From Phycisphaerae bacterium (GTDB taxonomy: Bacteria > Planctomycetota > Phycisphaerae > Phycisphaerales > SM1A02): a DNA stretch of 20,034 bases. The position numbers and the translations under genes are program-made. Below the pieces are notes generated by a model. It ran no database searches and was not told the origin of the DNA. It was given only the letters and a program-made list of their open reading frames with translations. Positions within the stretch are counted from its first letter, which is position 1, and every line of letters begins with the position of its first letter. The stretch spans positions 96,859 to 116,892 of the forward strand of contig NYSW01000042.1 of NCBI GenBank assembly GCA_002683195.1, read 5' to 3'. This document shows, piece by piece, positions 14,198-20,034 of this stretch.

Positions 14198-15718
14198 ATG
14201 GCCAACCTGCTCGGGATCGATGTCGGCACCAGCGGAACCAAGGCGATCATCGTCGGCGACGATGGTGAGATCCTCGGGACCGGAACCGGACACCACGAAC
14301 CTCTGACTCCTTGCGGGGGTTGGAGCGAACAGACTCCGGACGACTGGTGGCAAAGCACGAAGATGGCGATCGCCCACGCATGTGGTGACGCCGGCCTGAA
14401 TCCCCATGCCATCGACGGAATCGGCTTGACCGGCCAGATGCACGGGTTGGTGGCGCTTGATCACCGGATGACGCCGATCAGACCGGCGATTCTCTGGAAC
14501 GATGGAAGATGCGAACCCCAGTGTCATGAAGTCGAAGATCGCCTCGGCATCGAGCGACTGGTCGCACTGACCGGTAATCGAATGCTCCCCGGTTTCACCG
14601 CGCCCAAACTTCTCTGGATGCGGGAACACGAGCCCGCGGCCTTCGAGCGGATCACCACCGTCCTCCTTCCCAAGGACTGGATTCGGTGGAAGCTCTCCGG
14701 CGTGGTCGCGATGGATGTTTCCGATGCGAGCGGCACCGCGGTCTTCGACTGTGAAAATCGTCGTTGGTCCGAGGAGCTCCTGAACGAACTCGATCTCCCC
14801 ACCTCCTGGTGGCCCGATGCCGCGGAAAGCGCCACCGTTCTGGGGATGGTGACGGCGAGCGCCGCGGAAGCGACGGGACTACAAGCCGGAACGCCGATCG
14901 TGGCGGGCGCCGGAGATCAGGCGGCCAGTGCGGTGGGAACGGGCCTGGTCCGCGAAGGCACCATCGGCGCCGCACTCGGGACCAGCGGCGTGACCTTCGC
15001 ACCAAGCGACCGATGGAGATCGACCCCGGACGGATCGCTTCATGCCTTCTGCCATGCGGTTCCGGACCGCTGGCATCTCATGGGGGTGATGCTCTCGGGC
15101 GCCGGCAGCCTCGACTGGTTCCGCTCGGCCTTCATGCCGGAACTGGGTTCCGGCGATGATGCCTTCCGGAAGCTCGAGACCCTTGCCACCACGGCCCCTC
15201 CGGGTTCGGACGGCCTCCTGTTCCTGCCCTACCTCTCAGGCGAGCGAACTCCCCACCCCGATGCGAACGCACGCGGCGCCTTCATCGGACTGGACCGGCG
15301 TCACGAACGGCGGCACCTCGCGCGGGCGGTGTTCGAAGGCGTCACCCATGGCCTGACCGACTGCCTGAATCTGGTTCGTGGAACCGGACTGCGAACTGAC
15401 GTCGTCCGCCTCTCCGGCGGCGGCATGAAGAGTGCTCTCTGGAAACAGAGTTGTGCCGATCTGTTCGGTACGCCGGTCGCGACGACCACCACCACCGAAG
15501 GCACCGCTTTCGGAGCCGCGATTCTCGCCGCCACCGGGATCGGTCGATTTGAAGACGTGCCGACCGCCTGTGATGCCTGGATTCGGGAGACCGAACGAAT
15601 CGAACCCGGCCCCGATGCCGAACTCCTGAAGTCCAGACATGCGGTCTACGAGGATCTCTATCCTGCCTTGAAAGACCTGTTTCCCCGAATCGCCGAGAAC
15701 CTGGAGACCGAGCGATGA
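14198..15718 (+). CDS. xylB: Xylulokinase (FGGY-family carbohydrate kinase)
   Basis: A 506-residue FGGY kinase that best fits xylulokinase, which phosphorylates D-xylulose to xylulose 5-phosphate for the pentose phosphate pathway. The N-terminal phosphate motif is GIDVGTSGTK (6-15). TGQMHG (78-83) is the xylulokinase-specific sugar-binding motif with M81 and H82, followed by ILWNDGR. LPKDWIRWKLSG (157-168) matches the family LPKDY motif. The catalytic base is D240 in GAGDQAASAVG. The C-terminal half has LPYLSGERTPHPD, the VFEGVTHGL segment and the adenosine motif LSGGGMKSALWKQ. Length is near that of E. coli XylB (484). No xylose isomerase or sugar transporter is adjacent. It is followed, with an ATGA overlap, by a small membrane protein gene. 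The ATG at 14198 lacks a ribosome site (see the -10 entry). Confidence 0.93.
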   Translation: MANLLGIDVGTSGTKAIIVGDDGEILGTGTGHHEPLTPCGGWSEQTPDDWWQSTKMAIAHACGDAGLNPHAIDGIGLTGQMHGLVALDHRMTPIRPAILWNDGRCEPQCHEVEDRLGIERLVALTGNRMLPGFTAPKLLWMREHEPAAFERITTVLLPKDWIRWKLSGVVAMDVSDASGTAVFDCENRRWSEELLNELDLPTSWWPDAAESATVLGMVTASAAEATGLQAGTPIVAGAGDQAASAVGTGLVREGTIGAALGTSGVTFAPSDRWRSTPDGSLHAFCHAVPDRWHLMGVMLSGAGSLDWFRSAFMPELGSGDDAFRKLETLATTAPPGSDGLLFLPYLSGERTPHPDANARGAFIGLDRRHERRHLARAVFEGVTHGLTDCLNLVRGTGLRTDVVRLSGGGMKSALWKQSCADLFGTPVATTTTTEGTAFGAAILAATGIGRFEDVPTACDAWIRETERIEPGPDAELLKSRHAVYEDLYPALKDLFPRIAENLETER

Positions 15719-15894
15719 TCCAGATGCTTGCCATGACCGCTTCAATGATGCTGGTCGGCTGGATCGTGTGGAAGGTGATCAATCGCCACGAAGACGGCGA
15801 CGCCGCCTTGCAGTCGAGGTTGGACGATGATGATCGGCGAGCGGCGATCGGGCGTGGCGAGCAGATGCCGGAAGATCGCCCAGCCGACGATTGA
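15715..15894 (+). CDS. 59-residue single-span membrane microprotein coupled to xylB
   Basis: An ATG overlapping the xylB stop (ATGA at 15715-15718) opens a frame of 59 residues. The protein starts with a Met-rich hydrophobic helix (MLAMTASMMLVGWIVWKVI, about residues 4-22). It continues with a short charged tail containing a DDDDRR stretch, and ends in PADD. One transmembrane span with a soluble acidic/basic tail is all that can be seen; I recognise no family. Support is the stop/start overlap, used repeatedly by real genes in this window, and the sensible membrane-protein layout. It could be a regulator or anchor related to sugar metabolism, or a general small membrane protein. The frame is short enough that chance cannot be excluded. 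Confidence 0.55.
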   Translation: MIQMLAMTASMMLVGWIVWKVINRHEDGDAALQSRLDDDDRRAAIGRGEQMPEDRPADD

Positions 15895-15924
15895 TGAATT
15901 GGCTCGATCCGATCCTGCCGAACC

Positions 15925-16734
15925 TCAGACCCGGAAACCTCGGGCTCGGAGGCTGGAGAACTTCGGCTGGAGGTATCGCCCCGGACAGGCGGTCGAAGCG
16001 GAGGCCCATTCGCGATGAGTCCGAACCGCGGCCTTGGTCTTCTTGATGCCGTGCGAAAGACACAGTGCGTTGACGTGCGTGCACAGGCTCCGCAATTGCA
16101 GGGACGTCGGCTTCTCGAGATCGAAGTTGCCCAGGACCAGGATCCCGATGTTTCCAGGATTGTGGGACTTGACGTGCGCACCTTCGTACCGGAGCGGTCG
16201 ACAATCCCAGATTCGACCGTTGCGATCGATCGCGTAGTGGTAGCCGATGTCCGCCCACCTTCGGTCCCTGACGTGCACGGTTCGGATCAATTCCAATCGA
16301 GCCTTCGAGGGGCCGAAACCGGCTGAAACCAACGGCTTGGGAAGTCCGTCGTGATGAATCGTGATGTACTTGAGGGAAGCCTGGGCATTCATGCCCCGCA
16401 CGTTCGGGGTTCCCCCGGCCCAGCGAACTCGCGCGATCGTGCCGGTGGTGCCGGACGCCGCCTTGGTTTTGGGTTCGAAAGCGAGCGAGGTGCGGCCTCC
16501 GCCGGTGCCGACGGCCGGGAGATCGGGGTCCGGGAGGCGGCCAGCTCGCCGAGTGGTGGTGGCACAGCCGATCAGACCGACAGAAGCGACCCCCCCGAGC
16601 GCGAGGGCCCGAAGGGTCGACCCCAGAACGTCGCGTCGATGGAGTTTGACCGGCCTGCCGCCCTCGGCTCCGGTCTCCGGACTGGCGTGGCTGCCGATGT
16701 TCCCGGGATTGGATTGCTTCTCGGCTTCTGGCAC
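15925..16734 (-). CDS. Tat-exported lipoprotein N-acetylmuramoyl-L-alanine amidase (amidase_2/PGRP fold)
   Basis: With a GTG start at 16734 this is 269 residues. The amidase_2/PGRP zinc domain spans about 120-262. YITIHHDG has the first zinc ligand (H127), IGYHYAIDRNGRIW has the catalytic-type Tyr, AHVKSHNPGNIGILVLGNF is the conserved core, and THREWASASTACPG gives the other ligands (H240, C250). Such enzymes cut the amide bond between MurNAc and the peptide stem. The N-terminus is a twin-arginine signal (HRRDVLGSTLRALALGG) ending in lipobox LIGC (C57), so it is probably a Tat-exported envelope lipoprotein. The start is chosen because AAGGA lies seven bases before this GTG (minus-strand 16746-16742) and a TATACT box lies about 100 bp upstream. 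The longer frame to 16953 would pass through that box. It converges on the xylB unit. Confidence 0.87.
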   Translation of the reverse strand: MPEAEKQSNPGNIGSHASPETGAEGGRPVKLHRRDVLGSTLRALALGGVASVGLIGCATTTRRAGRLPDPDLPAVGTGGGRTSLAFEPKTKAASGTTGTIARVRWAGGTPNVRGMNAQASLKYITIHHDGLPKPLVSAGFGPSKARLELIRTVHVRDRRWADIGYHYAIDRNGRIWDCRPLRYEGAHVKSHNPGNIGILVLGNFDLEKPTSLQLRSLCTHVNALCLSHGIKKTKAAVRTHREWASASTACPGRYLQPKFSSLRARGFRV

Positions 16735-16829
16735 GGCATCATCCTTGTCCGCCCGCGGAGTGATCCACCGGCACCGATGCCGGAGCGAACCTCTGCTAGG
16801 GAGATCGACCTCGGCGACCGGAATACTCC

Positions 16830-16835
16830 AGTATA
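16830..16835 (-). promoter_or_regulatory. Candidate -10 box (TATACT) for the amidase gene
   Basis: On the minus strand, TATACT matches the TATAAT consensus at five of six positions. Transcription would begin near 16823 and give a leader of about 90 bases before the GTG at 16734. No good -35 is visible 17 bases upstream. It agrees with the short amidase start and argues against the longer frame. Confidence 0.4.
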
Positions 16836-17215
16836 GAACCGGTCTCCCCCGCTCGGCCCGATTGGTTCGCCCGAGGGAGGCCCGGGGTTCGCCGACCTGC
16901 CACGGTCCCCGCCAGAAATCTCGAGTGGCTGCCTCCCGATTCGCACCAGGCACGCCCGCGTCACGGAGCGATTGGTGATGGCACGGTCCTCCGAATGACC
17001 CAAGTCTCGGAACGGCTCACTTGGAATCCGACTGACAATGTCCATTCTGGATGCAGGGTGGCGGATCCGAGGCCCACTCCAGCCGGTCGGAAGACCAACT
17101 TTTCCGCCCGCCGGAACCATCCGATGACCCGATCGGATCAACAATCGCATTCGGATGAAGCTCGTCCCCGACGGAGGTCGGTGGAATCAGCGCCGAAGAC
17201 CGGCCCATTCCCCTC

Positions 17216-17233
17216 CGGAAACGTCGGTTTCCG
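17216..17233 (+). promoter_or_regulatory. Inverted repeat abutting the gyrB -10 box, possible operator
   Basis: CGGAAAC (17216-17222) and GTTTCCG (17227-17233) are perfect 7-base inverted arms around GTCG. The repeat ends one base before the TAGAAT box at 17235, so it occupies the spacer of the presumed gyrB promoter. That is a usual position for a repressor operator. No regulator can be named. Confidence 0.35.
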
Positions 17234-17234
17234 C

Positions 17235-17240
17235 TAGAAT
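17235..17240 (+). promoter_or_regulatory. gyrB: Candidate -10 box (TAGAAT) for gyrB
   Basis: TAGAAT matches TATAAT at five of six positions. Start of transcription would be near 17247, leaving a leader of about 84 bases before the gyrB ATG. No recognisable -35 lies upstream; the spacer is filled by the inverted repeat at 17216-17233. Confidence 0.4.
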
Positions 17241-17330
17241 TCTGGGGTTCCGGCGGATCGCGGGAAATGAACCCGAGTCCGCTGTCCTGGCCGCTCTCCG
17301 GAGCAGCGCAGCCTCGCTGAAGCACCCACG

Positions 17331-19886
17331 ATGACCGAACAGACGGACCCCGCAACGCCCCCACAAGGGGACGACTACACGAGCGATTCGATCCAGGTCC
17401 TCGAAGGCCTCGAGGCGGTTCGAAAACGACCAGGCATGTATGTCGGTGGGACGGGACTCAATGCCCTGCACCATCTCGTGTACGAATGCGTGGACAACGC
17501 GATCGACGAGGCGATGGCCGGCTACGCCACCCGGGTGACCGTACGCCTCGGAGTGGACGGCTCGTGCACCGTGACCGACGACGGTCGAGGCATGCCGACC
17601 GGACCGATGAAGCATGAGAATCCGCTGATCGACGGCCGCCCCGCGGTGGAAGTGATCCTCACCCAGCTCCATGCGGGCGGCAAATTCGGTGACAACGCCT
17701 ACAAGGTGTCCGGAGGCCTTCACGGCGTGGGCGTGAAATGCGTCAACGCCTTGTCTGAATGGACACGAGTCGAGGTCGTGAAGGACGGCGGCGTCAAGTC
17801 GATCCTCTTCACTCGCGGCGAGGTCTCGGAGCCCCTCGCGGACATGGACCAGCCCGGGGTGGTCGACATCCCGGAAGGACGAAACGGAACCCGGATCTCC
17901 TTCAAGCCGGACACGACCATCTTTCCCGAAACGGATTTCCGATTCGAGACGCTGCAGCACCGACTTCGAGAACTCGCGTATCTCAACTCCGGCGTCACCA
18001 TTCGCCTCATCGACGAGCGGGTCGATTCCTCGGGAAGGATCCGAGAGGAGACCTATCACGACGAGAAGGGGCTGATTGCGTACGTCACGCATCTGAACGC
18101 CGCGAAACGAGTCGAGAGCCCGCTGATCTACCTCGAAGGTGGTGACGAAAGCCAGCAGCTCCGGGCCGAAGTCGCGATGCAGTACACCGACTCGACCAGC
18201 GAGAACCTGCTCGCGTTCGGCAACAACATCTTCAATCCCGATGGCGGCACCCACGTCCAGGGCTTCAAGACCGCACTGACTCGAACGATCAACGGATACG
18301 CCAAGCGGAACAACCTCCTCAAGGATCTCGTCCCCAGTGGTGATGATCTCCGGGAGGGACTGACCGCGATCGTGAGCGTGAAGATCGCCGATCCCCAGTT
18401 CAACAACCAGACCAAGGAGAAGCTGCTCAACCAGGAGGCGGAAGCCTTCGTCAGCCAGCTTCTCACCGAGGGCCTGGGCGCCTGGCTCGACCAGCACCCC
18501 AGCGAAGCGAAGCAGATCGCGTTGAAGGCCGTGCTTGCTGCACAGGCCCGCGAAGCCGCCCGCAAGGCGAGGGATCTGATCAAGCGGAAGGGCGCCCTCG
18601 ATTCCGGCGGGATGCCTCACAAGCTCTCCGACTGCTCGAGCAAGGATGTCGCCAGTACCGAAATCTTCATTGTCGAAGGTGACTCGGCGGGTGGAAGCGC
18701 CAAAGGTGGTCGTGATCACGTCACCCAGGCGATTCTCCCGTTGCGCGGCAAGCTGCTGAACGTCGAGAAGGCGAGGCTCGACAAGGTCCTCGGTTTCGAA
18801 GAGATCAGGACCCTCATCCAGGCCCTTCAATGCGGCATCGGCGAGGATTTCGACTCCAGCAAGCTTCGCTACGGCCGCGTGGTCATCATGACTGACGCCG
18901 ATGTGGATGGATCCCACATTCGCACGTTGCTGCTGACCTTCTTCTTCCGACAGATGCCGGATCTCATCCGACGTGGTCACATCTTCATCGCCCAGCCTCC
19001 GCTGTATCAACTCCTGCGAGGGAAGCAGTCGAGTTACGTTCTCAATGATCGGCGCATGAATGAGATGCTGACGGAGTTCGCGTTGCGGCACGCGGTGTTC
19101 GCGGTGCGAGACGATGATGGTGCGGTCTCATCAAGGGTCGAGGGCGACGATGCCCGACGCATGCTTCGACGCCTCGAACGTCTCGACGAGCTGGTGACGG
19201 TTTCGCAGCGGCGAGGCCTGCTCTTCACCGACCTGCTCACGATTCGACGCGGTGATCCGGAGAACGACGATCGACTCCCGACCTATCACCTCCGCTGGGC
19301 CACCGAAGAGAAGCTGTTCTGGTCGGAAAGCGACGCCCTCGCGTTCATCGCTTCGAACGATCTCGTGGTCGATACACCCCTGGAAGCCGAAGAAGACGGG
19401 GAGAAGGTCGACGTCGCTCCGGAACGACTCGCGACCCTGCGGGAACTCCACGAGAACCGGGAGATCGATCGAGTCATCATCGATCTCGCACAATGTGGCG
19501 TGTCGATCGACGACTGGGCGCTGGTTCAGGAGGAAGCGGTCACCGGCGAGCGACTCCCCACCCGGTACGGGTGGCTGGTCTCCAACCCCAAGAAGGAAGG
19601 CGAGGAACTGGTCGAGGCCGCCAACATTCCCGAAATCGTCCGGACGATGCAGGACGTCGGTCGACGAGGAATCGAAGTCAAGCGGTTCAAGGGACTGGGT
19701 GAAATGGAAGCCCTTCAGCTCTGGGAGACCACCATGGATCCCGAACAGCGGACCCTGCTTCGCGTGACCTGGGACGCGGCGAGCGAAGCCGATTCCCTCT
19801 TCTCCACGCTGATGGGCGAAAACGTCGAGGCTCGCCGCAAGTACATCGAGGAACACGCGCTCGAAGTTCGAAATCTCGACGTCTGA
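17331..19886 (+). CDS. gyrB: DNA gyrase subunit B
   Basis: A complete 851-residue GyrB, the ATPase half of the type IIA topoisomerase that introduces negative supercoils. The GHKL ATPase domain has YECVDNAIDE (E52 and N56 as catalytic base and Mg ligand), TDDGRGMP (D83) and the ATP lid GGLHGVGVKCVNALS (129-142). The transducer contains the QTKEKLLN lysine loop. The TOPRIM domain has EIFIVEGDSAGG (E449) and DADVDGSH (522-529). After the LYQLLRGKQSSYVLNDRRMNEM region, about 230 residues of charged sequence intervene before RFKGLGEM (785-792) and the LWETTMDPE C-terminus. This insert sits where E. coli GyrB has its smaller one, explaining the length. GyrB rather than ParE is favoured by the QLWETTMDP ending and the insert. 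No dnaA, dnaN or recF lies alongside. The ribosome site is weak. Confidence 0.96.
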   Translation: MTEQTDPATPPQGDDYTSDSIQVLEGLEAVRKRPGMYVGGTGLNALHHLVYECVDNAIDEAMAGYATRVTVRLGVDGSCTVTDDGRGMPTGPMKHENPLIDGRPAVEVILTQLHAGGKFGDNAYKVSGGLHGVGVKCVNALSEWTRVEVVKDGGVKSILFTRGEVSEPLADMDQPGVVDIPEGRNGTRISFKPDTTIFPETDFRFETLQHRLRELAYLNSGVTIRLIDERVDSSGRIREETYHDEKGLIAYVTHLNAAKRVESPLIYLEGGDESQQLRAEVAMQYTDSTSENLLAFGNNIFNPDGGTHVQGFKTALTRTINGYAKRNNLLKDLVPSGDDLREGLTAIVSVKIADPQFNNQTKEKLLNQEAEAFVSQLLTEGLGAWLDQHPSEAKQIALKAVLAAQAREAARKARDLIKRKGALDSGGMPHKLSDCSSKDVASTEIFIVEGDSAGGSAKGGRDHVTQAILPLRGKLLNVEKARLDKVLGFEEIRTLIQALQCGIGEDFDSSKLRYGRVVIMTDADVDGSHIRTLLLTFFFRQMPDLIRRGHIFIAQPPLYQLLRGKQSSYVLNDRRMNEMLTEFALRHAVFAVRDDDGAVSSRVEGDDARRMLRRLERLDELVTVSQRRGLLFTDLLTIRRGDPENDDRLPTYHLRWATEEKLFWSESDALAFIASNDLVVDTPLEAEEDGEKVDVAPERLATLRELHENREIDRVIIDLAQCGVSIDDWALVQEEAVTGERLPTRYGWLVSNPKKEGEELVEAANIPEIVRTMQDVGRRGIEVKRFKGLGEMEALQLWETTMDPEQRTLLRVTWDAASEADSLFSTLMGENVEARRKYIEEHALEVRNLDV

Positions 19887-20012
19887 CGTGATGATTTCCG
19901 ATCTCGAATGAGATTCCCGGCCATACGACCGAGCCGGCCTTGATTCCCAGCATTTTCGTGTGATCCTTTGAGCGCCTCACGGCCAATCGCCAATTCGAAT
20001 GGAGATCGAAAA

Positions 20013-20034
20013 ATGTCGAAAAGAATCGTTTTGT
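20013..20034 (+). CDS. Probable start of a further gene, cut by window edge
   Basis: An ATG at 20013 preceded by GGAG with a nine-base gap opens a frame reading MSKRIVL before the window ends. The basic start followed by hydrophobic residues could begin a signal peptide, but seven codons do not allow a product call. A second ATG at 19999 in another frame is the alternative. It lies 126 bp after gyrB on the same strand. Confidence 0.4.

Larger units (their letters stand above)
16735..17330. other. Divergent region between amidase and gyrB
   Basis: About 596 bp without a supported gene. The minus-strand frame running from the amidase back to 16953 and a plus-strand 80-codon frame at 16995-17237 are open, but neither reads like a protein family nor has a ribosome site. 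The region should carry the amidase and gyrB promoters; candidate -10 boxes and one inverted repeat are listed separately. I see no tRNA or riboswitch. Confidence 0.5.

Noticed and set aside
13785..14306. 173-codon plus-strand frame across the His-Asp repeat and into xylB
   Set aside because: It runs out of frame through the lipoprotein tail (giving Met/Thr repeats from the same hexamers) and into the xylB start, with no independent evidence.
16735..16953. N-terminal extension of the amidase to an ATG at 16953
   Set aside because: The extension reads as Arg/Pro-rich non-protein sequence, precedes the export signal by over 100 residues, and contains the TATACT box; GTG 16734 with AAGGA is better.
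16995..17237. 80-codon plus-strand frame upstream of gyrB
   Set aside because: No ribosome site, no recognisable sequence character, and it covers the likely gyrB promoter and inverted repeat.
17187..19091. 634-codon open frame on the minus strand, antisense to gyrB
   Set aside because: gyrB on the plus strand is unambiguous through all its motifs. The antisense frame has no recognisable family or ribosome site, and such frames are a known artefact opposite GC-rich conserved genes.
19896..19941. Weak inverted repeats after gyrB (ATCTC/GAGAT and CCGGC/GCCGG)
   Set aside because: Five-base stems without a T-run are expected by chance in this composition; not enough for a terminator call.

Overview
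The window comes from a GC-rich bacterium, most likely a planctomycete of the Phycisphaerae type. That is an inference from protein character: the SSS symporter style, the HlyD-type adaptor carrying a PGWVEPDP motif, the paired FtsX permeases, and a GyrB with a large insert. No 16S gene or other direct marker is present. Genes are tightly packed, long open frames on the antisense strand are common because of base composition, and I see no mobile element, CRISPR array, tRNA or rRNA.

Left block (1-6443, minus strand, read right to left): a GH38 alpha-mannosidase, a secreted serine esterase, exonuclease I (sbcB) and the N-terminal half of a sodium:solute symporter that runs off the left edge. 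The gaps are 100, 56 and 42 bp, so the block may be one transcript with a carbohydrate-use theme and a DNA-repair exonuclease embedded in it.

Central block (6803-14134, plus strand): an apparent operon for a MacAB-like tripartite ABC exporter. In order it encodes a small Cys-rich exported protein, a TolC/NodT-type outer-membrane lipoprotein, an HlyD-type periplasmic adaptor, a MacB/LolD-type ATPase, two different FtsX-type permeases, and a lipoprotein with a four-Cys core and a 22-residue His-Asp tail. Four consecutive genes are joined by ATGA stop/start overlaps. The metal-ligand-rich proteins at both ends make a transition-metal link the most interesting hypothesis in the window; the substrate itself is unknown.

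Right block: a strong GC hairpin separates the exporter from xylB (xylulokinase), whose start sits 7 bases after a TAATCT box and may be leaderless. A 59-residue membrane microprotein overlaps the xylB stop by ATGA. A convergent Tat-type lipoprotein amidase (PGRP/amidase_2 family) follows. Then comes a 596-bp region with no supported gene, but with candidate promoters for the amidase and gyrB. gyrB is complete, and the first codons of another gene probably begin at 20013.

All functional calls rest on reading motifs by eye; no database search was run.
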